A DNA stretch of 8,571 nt. Origin: JBEAOO01 sp041164825 (GTDB taxonomy: Bacteria; Pseudomonadota; Gammaproteobacteria; Burkholderiales; Burkholderiaceae_C). Under the pieces are notes generated by a model that was not told the origin of the DNA, did no database searches, and saw only the letters and a list, made by a program, of their open reading frames with translations. Positions 1 to 5,917 of this stretch are shown here, in pieces. Where the stretch lies: NCBI GenBank assembly GCA_041164825.1, contig JBEAOO010000114.1:1-8571 (forward strand), in the 5' to 3' direction. Numbering within the stretch: position 1 is the stretch's first letter; each line of letters opens with the position of its first letter. The position numbers and the translations under genes were made by a program.

Positions 1-1722
1 CTCGGCGTGGCTGCCTTGCTCGGCGATGCGGCCGGCCTCCATGGCCACGATGCGGTCGGCCCGCTCGATGGTGGACAGCCGGTGTGCGATGACGAGGCTG
101 GTGCGCCCGCGCATCAGGGTCTCCAGCGCGGCTTGCACCGAGCGCTCCGATTCAGAGTCGAGCGCCGAGGTGGCCTCGTCCAAAATCAAAATCGGTGCGT
201 CTTTGTAGATGGCGCGCGCAATCGCCATGCGCTGGCGCTGGCCGCCCGAGAGTTGGCCGCCGTTGTGGCCAATCACGGTCTCGATGCCCTGCGGCAGCGT
301 GGCCACAAAGTCGCTCAGGTTGGCGGCTTGCAGGGCGGCGCGCACGCGGGTCGGGTCCAGCTCGCTGCCCAAGGCCACGTTGGCGGCCACGCTGTCGTTG
401 AACAGCACCACGTCTTGGCTCACCAGCGCAAACTGGCGGCGCAGCGCATGGATGTCCCACTCGGCCAGCGGCATGCCGTCGAGCAGCAGTTGGCCGGCGG
501 TGGGCTCGATGAAGCGCGGCAGCAGGTTCACCAATGTGGATTTGCCGGCGCCCGAGGGCCCCACCAGCGCCACCGATTGGCCGGGCTCCAGCAGCAGCGT
601 GATGTTGTCCACGGCGGGCGGCTGGTCGTCGCGGTAGCGCAGGGTCACGCCTTGCAGTTCCAGCCGGCCGCCGCTGCGGCCGGGGTCGAAACCGCCGCTG
701 TGCTCGACCTCGCTGCTGGCAATGAGCTGGGCGCCGCGGTCGAGCGAGGCCATGCCGCGGGTGATCGGGTCGGCCACTTGCGAGAGCGATTTCATCGGCG
801 CCACCAGCATCAGCATGGCGGTGACGAAGGAGACAAATGCACCCACCGAGCCGGTGCCGCGGTCGGTTTGCCAGAGTGCCGCCACGATCACCGCCGAGAG
901 CGCCATGGCGGCCAACATCTGGGTGATGGGCGTCATGCTGGCACCGGCCGTGACCGACTTCTGCGAGATGCGGGTGAGTGCCAGGTTGTGGCGGTCAAAG
1001 CGCTGGGTTTGCGGCGCTTGCGCGCCATGCAGGCGCACCAGGCGCCAGGCCATCACGTTTTCTTCCACCACATAGGCGAGCGCGTCGGTGGCGTCTTGCC
1101 CGGCCACCGAAAGGCGGCGCAGGCGTTTGCTCAGCACCTTCATCACCACCGCCACAGCCGGAAACAGCAGCGCCACGAACAGCGTGAGTTGCCAGTTCAA
1201 ATAGAACAAATAACCCAGCAAGGCCAGCAGGCGCAACGAGTCGGTGACCAGTGACTGGGTGGAGAAGGTGAGCGTGCGCGCGCCGCCTTGCACCTCGTAG
1301 ACCACGGTGTTGGTCAGGCTGCTGGCGGTGTGGTGCTGGTAGAGCTCGGGCTGGGCCGAGAGCAGTCGCGCAAACAGCGCCGCCCGCATGCGCGCCACGC
1401 CCTGGTTGGAGAACCACGAGAGCGCGTACTGCGCCACAAAGCCCGAGCCGCCGCGCACCGCAAACAAGCCCACGATGGCGAGCGGAATGCTCCACAGCGG
1501 CAGCGCGCCGTTTTGAAACCCCTTGTCGAGCAGCGGCTTCATCAGTGCCGGAATCATCGGCTCGGTCATCGCGCCCACGGCACCCGCCGCCAAGCCCAGC
1601 GCCAGGCCCCAGCGGCTCTCGGCAAAATAGGGCCAGATGCGCTTCAGGCGGGCCTGAAACGAGGGCATGTTGTTCTTGTCACTCTCGGGCAAGCCCGTGT
1701 CGGCCGCTGCGGATTCGCTCAT
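1..1722 (-). CDS. msbA: Lipid A/LPS export ABC transporter MsbA (C-terminus cut by window edge)
   Basis: This is a half-size ABC exporter with the membrane domain fused to the ATPase; 574 codons are visible and the frame runs off the left edge without a stop. E. coli MsbA has 582 residues, so only a few residues should be missing. The N-terminal ~320 residues hold hydrophobic segments (for example LLALLGYLFYL and LTLFVALLFPAVAVV) of the six-helix exporter fold. The nucleotide-binding domain shows Walker A GPSGAGKST (388-396, K394), signature LSGGQ (491-495), Walker B ILILDE (D515, E516) and the H-loop His547, so it should be catalytically competent. The family flips core-lipid A across the inner membrane using ATP. 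The ATG at 1722 has no visible Shine-Dalgarno; an in-frame ATG at 1668 (Met19) is an alternative start. It is transcribed divergently from tolB. A related lipid or drug exporter is less likely but cannot be excluded by motifs alone. Confidence 0.88.
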   Translation of the reverse strand, partial: MSESAAADTGLPESDKNNMPSFQARLKRIWPYFAESRWGLALGLAAGAVGAMTEPMIPALMKPLLDKGFQNGALPLWSIPLAIVGLFAVRGGSGFVAQYALSWFSNQGVARMRAALFARLLSAQPELYQHHTASSLTNTVVYEVQGGARTLTFSTQSLVTDSLRLLALLGYLFYLNWQLTLFVALLFPAVAVVMKVLSKRLRRLSVAGQDATDALAYVVEENVMAWRLVRLHGAQAPQTQRFDRHNLALTRISQKSVTAGASMTPITQMLAAMALSAVIVAALWQTDRGTGSVGAFVSFVTAMLMLVAPMKSLSQVADPITRGMASLDRGAQLIASSEVEHSGGFDPGRSGGRLELQGVTLRYRDDQPPAVDNITLLLEPGQSVALVGPSGAGKSTLVNLLPRFIEPTAGQLLLDGMPLAEWDIHALRRQFALVSQDVVLFNDSVAANVALGSELDPTRVRAALQAANLSDFVATLPQGIETVIGHNGGQLSGGQRQRMAIARAIYKDAPILILDEATSALDSESERSVQAALETLMRGRTSLVIAHRLSTIERADRIVAMEAGRIAEQGSHAE

Positions 1723-1730
1723 GGGGCCGC

Positions 1731-1736
1731 ATTATC
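1731..1736 (-). promoter_or_regulatory. Candidate -10 element for msbA
   Basis: Read on the minus strand this is GATAAT, five of six matches to TATAAT, with only 8 bases between it and the msbA ATG. If functional, transcription would begin within a base or two of the start codon, which fits the absence of a Shine-Dalgarno. No convincing -35 is seen 16-18 bp upstream (CCGGTA at 17 bp), so support is weak. Confidence 0.3.
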
Positions 1737-1812
1737 CGGCCGCCCGGGCGCTGTACCGGTCGGGCGCGTCCGCACCCTGGTTCCCACCCGGTGTGGCGAC
1801 GGTGGCGCTGCC

Positions 1813-1818
1813 TACAAT
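1813..1818 (+). promoter_or_regulatory. Candidate -10 element for tolB
   Basis: TACAAT (five of six matches to TATAAT) lies in the 165-bp spacer between the divergent msbA and tolB starts, 69 bp before the tolB ATG. The -35 region at normal spacing (around 1790-1795, GGTGTG) does not resemble TTGACA, so the call rests on the -10 and its position. The rest of the spacer holds a 10-bp palindrome CCCGATCGGG at 1865-1874 and no gene. Confidence 0.35.
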
Positions 1819-1887
1819 GCGCGGGCTGCTCAGGGCGTGGTGCCCGCGCCGCTGAACTTTGAGGCCCGATCGGGATCACTACCCTCC

Positions 1888-3156
1888 ATGCTGAATCGTC
1901 GTTTCTGGTTGGCCGGCAGTCTGGCCGCACTCTCCGCCCCCGCGTGGTCGCAGTTTCGCGTTGAAATCTCGGGCGTGGGTGCCACCCAGGTGCCGATCGC
2001 GGTGGCCCGCTTCAAGGGCGAAGACAAGGTCAATGTGGCCTTGGCCAGCATCATCCGTGACGACCTGGAGCGCAGCGGCCTGTTCCGCGGCAGCGACAGC
2101 GCCTCGGCCCTCGACGAAACCAGCCAACCGGCCATGGCCGAGTGGCGCGGCCGCGCGGTCGATGCGCTGGTGGCCGGCTCGGTGACGCGCCTGGCCGATG
2201 GCCGCATGGACGTGCGCTACAAGCTGTGGGACGTGGTGAAGGGCAGCGAGTTGCTGGGCCAAAGCCACGCCGTGGCCGGCACCGACCTGCGCTTGGCGGC
2301 CCACACCTCGGCCGACGCCATTTACGAAAAACTCACCGGTGAGCGTGGCGTGTTTTCCACCCGCATCGCCTTTGTCACCAAGAGCGCGGGCCTGTTTGCG
2401 CTGCGCGTGGCCGATGCCGATGGCGAGGGCGCGCAAGTGGCACTGCAAAGCGCCGAGCCCATCATCTCGCCGGCCTGGTCGCCCGATGGGCGCGAGCTGG
2501 CGTATGTGTCGTTCGAGAGCCAAAAAGCGGTGGTCTATGCGCAAGAGCTCAGTACCCGCAAGCGCCGCGTGTTGGCCAACTTCAAGGGCTCCAACAGCGC
2601 GCCGGCCTGGTCGCCCGATGGGCAGACGCTGGCCGTCACCTTGTCGCGCGAGGGCGGCTCGCAGCTTTACCTGATCAGCCGCAACGGCGAAGCGCCGCGC
2701 CGGCTCACGTCCAGCGCCTCCATCGACACCGAGCCGGTGTTCACGCCCGATGGCCGCAGCATTTATTTTGTGAGCGACCGCGGCGGCAGCCCGCAGATTT
2801 ACCGCATGTCGCTGGCCGGCGGCCCGGCTGAGCGCGTCACCTTCACCGGCAGCTACAACATCAGCCCGGCGCTCAGCCCCGATGGCCGCTCCATGGCCTA
2901 TATCGCCCGCCTGGGCAATGGCGCCTTCCGCCTGCACCTCATGCGCCTGGACAGCGGCAGCGCGCCGGTCGCCCTCACCGAATCGAACGACGACGAATCG
3001 CCCAGCTTTGCACCCAACGGCCGGTTGATCGTGTATGCCTCGCGCGCCCAAGGTCGCGACGTGCTGATGACCACCACCGCCGATGGCCGCATCAAAACCC
3101 GCTTGCTCAGCGCCACCGACGTGCGCGAGCCCACGTGGGGGCCGTTCGCGCGCTGA
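1888..3156 (+). CDS. tolB: Tol-Pal system periplasmic beta-propeller protein TolB
   Basis: TolB is the periplasmic component that binds Pal and TolA and times outer-membrane constriction at division. The 422-residue product has the family's length and layout. A signal peptide (about 1-21, ending PAWS before QFRVEISGVG) is followed by the N-terminal domain (about 23-155, including HTSADAIYEKLTGERGVF). A six-bladed propeller then shows repeated blade motifs: SPAWSPDG (W197), APAWSPDG (W241), PVFTPDG, PALSPDG, PSFAPNG and the terminal REPTWGPF. The ATG at 1888 gives the signal peptide directly and is the sensible start even though the Shine-Dalgarno is poor. The signal peptide begins MLNRRFWLAG, a twin-arginine-like arrangement. 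It is followed by pal and cpoB. tolQRA are not upstream; divergent msbA is. Confidence 0.96.
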   Translation: MLNRRFWLAGSLAALSAPAWSQFRVEISGVGATQVPIAVARFKGEDKVNVALASIIRDDLERSGLFRGSDSASALDETSQPAMAEWRGRAVDALVAGSVTRLADGRMDVRYKLWDVVKGSELLGQSHAVAGTDLRLAAHTSADAIYEKLTGERGVFSTRIAFVTKSAGLFALRVADADGEGAQVALQSAEPIISPAWSPDGRELAYVSFESQKAVVYAQELSTRKRRVLANFKGSNSAPAWSPDGQTLAVTLSREGGSQLYLISRNGEAPRRLTSSASIDTEPVFTPDGRSIYFVSDRGGSPQIYRMSLAGGPAERVTFTGSYNISPALSPDGRSMAYIARLGNGAFRLHLMRLDSGSAPVALTESNDDESPSFAPNGRLIVYASRAQGRDVLMTTTADGRIKTRLLSATDVREPTWGPFAR

Positions 3157-3267
3157 TGGGCGCGGCGCGATGCGGCCCCTGTTGCTGTGCGCAGCTGCCG
3201 CGTCCGATCCGTTCGACCCGACCCATTTGTTCACCCAAGATCACGCGCACGCCGCGCGGTTTGCACC

Positions 3268-3274
3268 TGAGGAG
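3268..3274 (+). promoter_or_regulatory. Strong Shine-Dalgarno of pal
   Basis: TGAGGAG lies nine bases before the pal ATG. It is the strongest ribosome binding site in the tol-pal run and contrasts with the weak sites of tolB and cpoB, which fits Pal being an abundant lipoprotein made in excess of its partners. Confidence 0.7.
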
Positions 3275-3283
3275 TCTCACGAC

Positions 3284-3871
3284 ATGAATCATTCGACGAC
3301 AACGACGACGCGCAAAGCAGTTTGGGCCGCCGTGGCCCTGGTGTCGGCCTGGGGCCTGGTGGGCTGCGGCTCCACCGTGAAGCTCGACGACAAACCCGGT
3401 GGTGCCCCGGTTGAAACCCGAAGCGCCACCTCGGCCTCCACCTTGGCCAACGGCGCCAGCGCCAATGGCGGTACGGTCACCCAACCGCCCGTGGCCACGG
3501 TCGACCTCACGGCCAACCGCCCCGACGCCGATGCGCTGGCCGCCGCCGGCCGCGTGGTGTACTTCGACTACGACAGCTTCGTGTTGAAAGACGATTTCCG
3601 TCCGCTGATCGTGGCCAACGCCAAGGCGCTGAGCGCCGACCGCACCCAGCGCTTGGCCTTGGAAGGCCACACCGACGAGCGCGGTGGCCGCGAATACAAC
3701 CTGGCCCTGGGCCAAAAGCGCGCCGAAGCCGTGGCCAAGGCCCTGGCCTTGCTGGGTGCCAACGAATCGCAGCTTGAAGCCGTGAGCTTTGGCAAAGAGC
3801 GCCTGGCGGCCACCGGCAACGACGAAGCAGCCTGGGCCAAGAACCGTCGCGTTGAGCTGAGCAAGCGTTGA
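3284..3871 (+). CDS. pal: Peptidoglycan-associated lipoprotein Pal
   Basis: Pal is an outer-membrane lipoprotein that anchors the membrane to peptidoglycan and is moved by the Tol complex. The 195-residue product has a lipoprotein signal with lipobox LVGC (Cys28), then a Thr/Ala/Gly/Pro-rich linker (about 30-80). An OmpA-like peptidoglycan-binding domain (about 85-195) shows VYFDYDSFVLK, the diaminopimelate-binding stretch GHTDERGGREYNLALGQKRA, and NRRVELS at the end. The start is fixed by TGAGGAG (3268-3274), nine bases before the ATG. The n-region carries five Thr encoded by an ACG-type triplet run, an odd but harmless feature. The 127-bp spacer after tolB is long for a strict operon; no clear promoter or terminator is seen in it. 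Confidence 0.97.
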   Translation: MNHSTTTTTRKAVWAAVALVSAWGLVGCGSTVKLDDKPGGAPVETRSATSASTLANGASANGGTVTQPPVATVDLTANRPDADALAAAGRVVYFDYDSFVLKDDFRPLIVANAKALSADRTQRLALEGHTDERGGREYNLALGQKRAEAVAKALALLGANESQLEAVSFGKERLAATGNDEAAWAKNRRVELSKR

Positions 3872-3876
3872 CCGCC

Positions 3877-4707
3877 ATGCTGCGACTGGCCTTGCCCGCC
3901 TCCATACCAGCCTCCATGCGCCGCACCGGCTGCGCCCTGGCGCTCGGCGTGGCGCTGGCCACGCTGTGCAGCGGCCCAGCCCATGCCGCGCTGTTTGAAG
4001 ACGACGAAGCGCGCCGCGCCATCCTCGACCTGCGGCAAAAGGTCGAGCAGCTCACGCAAGCCAGCGAGGCCCAGCGCACGCGCGGCAGCGACGCCACCGC
4101 GCAGCTCACCGAGCAAGTCAGCCAGCTCAAGCGCAGCCTGCTCGACCTCAACAACCAGCTGGAACTGCTGCGCGCCGAAAATGCCAAGCTGCGCGGCCAA
4201 GACGAGCAACTGCAGCGCGACCTGGCCGAGGTGCAGCGCAAGCAAAAAGACATGCAGTCTGCCGTGGACGAGCGCGTGCGCGCGCTGGAGCCGCAAAAAG
4301 TGCAGGTCGACGGCAAAGAGTTTGTGGCCGACCCGGACGAAAAACGCGCCTTCGACGACGCGCTGGCGCAGCTGCGCAAGGGCGATTTCGCCGCCGCCGG
4401 CGCGGCCTTCGCGGCGTTTGACCGCCGCTACCCGGCCAGCGGTTTTCGCCCCTCGGTGCTCTATTGGTGGGGCAATGCGCAGTACGGCAAGCGCGACTAC
4501 AAAGACGCCATCACCACCTTCCGCGCCATGGTCAGCGGCAGCCCCGAGCACCCGCGTGCCGCCGAAGCGCTGCTCTCGCTGGCCAACTGCCAGATCGAGT
4601 TGAAGGACAGCAAAGCCGCGCGCAAAACGCTCGATGAACTGGTCAAGGCCTACCCCGCGTCCGAGGCCGCGCAGGCCGGGCGCGAGCGCCTGGCCGCGTT
4701 GAAGTGA
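3877..4707 (+). CDS. cpoB: Cell division coordinator CpoB (YbgF), Tol-Pal associated
   Basis: CpoB is a periplasmic protein that links the Tol system with the PBP1B/LpoB peptidoglycan synthase in E. coli. The 276-residue product has a signal peptide ending GPAHA (about residue 37), followed by LFEDDEARRAILDLRQKVEQL. A coiled-coil region with heptad Leu (about 48-130) comes next, with stretches such as QLKRSLLDLNNQLELLRAEN. The C-terminal TPR domain (about 150-276) includes YPASGFRPSVLYWWGNAQYG and LSLANCQIELKDSKAARKTL. The pal stop ends at 3871, so translational coupling is likely. The start is not certain: the ATG at 3916 would give a tidier 24-residue signal peptide beginning MRRTGCALAL, and a TTG at 3868 overlaps the pal stop. 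None has a good Shine-Dalgarno. Confidence 0.92.
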   Translation: MLRLALPASIPASMRRTGCALALGVALATLCSGPAHAALFEDDEARRAILDLRQKVEQLTQASEAQRTRGSDATAQLTEQVSQLKRSLLDLNNQLELLRAENAKLRGQDEQLQRDLAEVQRKQKDMQSAVDERVRALEPQKVQVDGKEFVADPDEKRAFDDALAQLRKGDFAAAGAAFAAFDRRYPASGFRPSVLYWWGNAQYGKRDYKDAITTFRAMVSGSPEHPRAAEALLSLANCQIELKDSKAARKTLDELVKAYPASEAAQAGRERLAALK

Positions 4708-4720
4708 TGGGGCGCGGTCG

Positions 4721-5605
4721 ATGATGAACGCACCTGCTGCCATGCTGGCGCTGCCCGCCGATGACGCCGACCTGGAGCGCCGCTTTGGCGGCCTGCGCCG
4801 CCTCTATGGCGAGGCCGGCTACGCCCGCCTGCGTGCGGCCCGCGTGGCCATCGTCGGCCTGGGCGGCGTGGGCTCTTGGGCGGCCGAGGCCCTGGCACGC
4901 AGCGGCGTGGCCAGCCTCACGCTGATCGATCTCGACCACGTCGCCGAGTCCAACATCAACCGCCAAGTGCAGGCTGTGGGCGCCACCATCGGCCAGGCCA
5001 AGGCCGAGGCCCTGCGCGCGCGCATTGCCGACATCCACCCCGGTTGCGAGGTGCGCTGTGTCGAAGAATTCGTGGATCACAGCAACTGGCCCGCGCTGCT
5101 GCCCGGCCCGGTCGACGCGCTGATTGACGCCTGCGACCAAGTGCGCGCCAAAGCCGTATTGGCCGCCTGGGCGCGCGCCGAGGGTGTGGTGTGCGTCAGC
5201 GTGGGCGCGGCCGGTGGCAAGCAGCGCCCGCAAGACGTGGAGGTGATGGACCTCGGCGAGGTCAGCCACGACCGCCTGCTGGCCACGTTGCGCCAACGCC
5301 TGCGCCAGCACCACGGCGGCGCCCGCAAAGGTGCCATGGGCCTGAGCTGCGTGTTCTCGCGCGAGGCGGTGAAGCTGCCCGAGGCGTGTGCGGTGGGCGA
5401 GGGTGGCGAAGCGAGCACGGTGGCTGGGGCTGCGGGCGAGGCCGGTGCGCCGGCCGATGCAGCCGGCGCGCAGACCGCGGCGGTATCGGTCGACGCCAAT
5501 CTCAATTGCCACGGCTACGGCTCCAGCGTCACCGTCACGGCCACCTTTGGTTTGGTGGCCGCGGCCGAAGTGACCCGTCGGCTGCTGCTGCAACGCGACT
5601 CTTGA
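4721..5605 (+). CDS. tcdA: tRNA threonylcarbamoyladenosine dehydratase TcdA (CsdL/YgdL)
   Basis: TcdA is an E1-like, ThiF-fold enzyme that uses ATP to dehydrate t6A37 to cyclic t6A in tRNAs reading ANN codons. The 294-residue product matches E. coli TcdA as I recall it. It has FGGLRRLYGE near the N-terminus, the nucleotide loop GLGGVGSWAAEALARSG (46-62), DLDHVAESNINRQ (70-82), a VDALIDACDQVRAKA segment, LSCVFSREAV and the C-terminal NCHGYGSSVTVTATFG. It is about 26 residues longer than the E. coli protein. The excess is mainly an Ala/Gly-rich insertion at about 226-258. Met1 and Met2 are both ATG (4721, 4724); the ATG at 4742 is a further option. It starts 13 bp after cpoB, so probably shares its transcript. 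Two tRNA-Lys genes, likely substrates, follow directly. Confidence 0.93.
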   Translation: MMNAPAAMLALPADDADLERRFGGLRRLYGEAGYARLRAARVAIVGLGGVGSWAAEALARSGVASLTLIDLDHVAESNINRQVQAVGATIGQAKAEALRARIADIHPGCEVRCVEEFVDHSNWPALLPGPVDALIDACDQVRAKAVLAAWARAEGVVCVSVGAAGGKQRPQDVEVMDLGEVSHDRLLATLRQRLRQHHGGARKGAMGLSCVFSREAVKLPEACAVGEGGEASTVAGAAGEAGAPADAAGAQTAAVSVDANLNCHGYGSSVTVTATFGLVAAAEVTRRLLLQRDS

Positions 5606-5631
5606 TCCGTCCGAGAAAACCACGCTATAAT
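5602..5631 (+). promoter_or_regulatory. Promoter of tRNA-Lys(UUU)
   Basis: A -35 box TTGATC (5602-5607, four of six) and a perfect -10 TATAAT (5626-5631) are 18 bp apart. The tRNA begins 12 bases after the -10, so the start site would lie about six bases before the mature 5' end. The -35 overlaps the tcdA stop codon (5603-5605), so the tRNA promoter is embedded in the end of the gene. Confidence 0.75.
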
Positions 5632-5643
5632 TGAAGGCTTGCC

Positions 5644-5719
5644 GGGTCGTTAGCTCAGTTGGTAGAGCAGCGGACTTTTAATCCGTAGGTCGCAGGTTCG
5701 AGTCCCGCACGACCCACCA
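5644..5719 (+). tRNA. tRNA-Lys, anticodon UUU
   Basis: A 76-nt tRNA including encoded CCA. The acceptor stem GGGTCGT/ACGACCC, D-stem GCTC/GAGC, anticodon stem GCGGA/TCCGT (one G-U) and seven-base loop CTTTTAA all form; the anticodon TTT is at 5677-5679 and the discriminator is A (5716). The T-stem GCAGG/CCCGC has an A-C mismatch (5694 with 5706, tRNA positions 51:63), while the loop TTCGAGT is normal. A37 preceded by U36 is the context for t6A and ct6A, the modification completed by the TcdA encoded just upstream. No terminator follows it. Confidence 0.96.
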
Positions 5720-5747
5720 GCAATTTTTGAGGAGCGCGTCTTTGTTG

Positions 5748-5903
5748 ATGCGCTTGCCCAAAACAAAGTTGTACCGCCGTCGACAAAACAGGTGCCACGG
5801 GCTGACCGTGATGACCGAAAAATTCAGCAGAATTTTTCGCAAATTCACAAACCGAGGCGTTTTTCGCGGCACAATAGCAGGCTTCGCTGAACGGGAAATC
5901 TAA
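5748..5903 (+). CDS. Possible small basic ORF between tRNA genes (unrecognised)
   Basis: A 51-residue frame, basic and Arg/Lys rich, with stretches such as KLYRRRQNR and EKFSRIFRKFTNRG. In its favour is a good Shine-Dalgarno-like TGAGGAG (5728-5734): 13 bases before this ATG, or seven before an in-frame TTG at 5742. Against it, other frames across the spacer are also open, codon use is unlike the GC-rich neighbours, and the sequence resembles nothing I know. An inverted repeat lies inside it. The frame could equally be chance in a tRNA spacer. Confidence 0.18.
   Translation: MRLPKTKLYRRRQNRCHGLTVMTEKFSRIFRKFTNRGVFRGTIAGFAEREI
5816..5839. repeat. Perfect 10-bp inverted repeat, 4-nt loop
   Basis: CGAAAAATTC (5816-5825) and its exact complement GAATTTTTCG (5830-5839) flank the loop AGCA. 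The stem is AT-rich and is not followed by a T-run, so it is not a typical terminator. It could be a protein-binding operator or an RNA hairpin in the tRNA transcript. Confidence 0.6.
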
Positions 5904-5917
5904 TTCGTTCAGTTGTA

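Larger units (their letters stand above)
5720..5917 (+). other. 198-bp AT-richer spacer between the two tRNA-Lys genes
   Basis: This spacer is visibly richer in A/T than its neighbours. It contains a TGAGGAG motif (5728-5734) followed seven bases later by TTG (5742) and then ATG (5748). These open a 51-codon frame (from the ATG) ending at TAA 5901-5903, which would encode a very basic peptide starting MRLPKTKLYRRRQNRC. It also holds a perfect 10-bp inverted repeat (5816-5839). Possible -10 boxes for the second tRNA are CACAAT (5870-5875) and TCTAAT (5899-5904), neither with a good -35, so the second tRNA may instead be read through from the first promoter. I do not recognise the peptide and cannot tell whether it is made. 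Confidence 0.35.

Noticed and set aside
7..1254. Long plus-strand open frame of 415 codons opposite msbA
   Set aside because: It lies antisense to a clear ABC exporter, is rich in His/Gly/Arg/Gln as expected from reversed GC-rich codons, and resembles no family.
1288..1887. Upstream extension of the tolB frame
   Set aside because: It runs through antisense msbA and the spacer; the ATG at 1888 directly gives a signal peptide and normal TolB length.
1879..3234. Long minus-strand open frame of 451 codons opposite tolB
   Set aside because: Antisense shadow of an unambiguous tolB, with composition typical of reverse-read GC-rich coding DNA.
5678..5872. Minus-strand ORF ending WWVVRDSNLRPTD
   Set aside because: Its C-terminal part is the antisense of tRNA-Lys(UUU), a familiar false ORF in tRNA regions.
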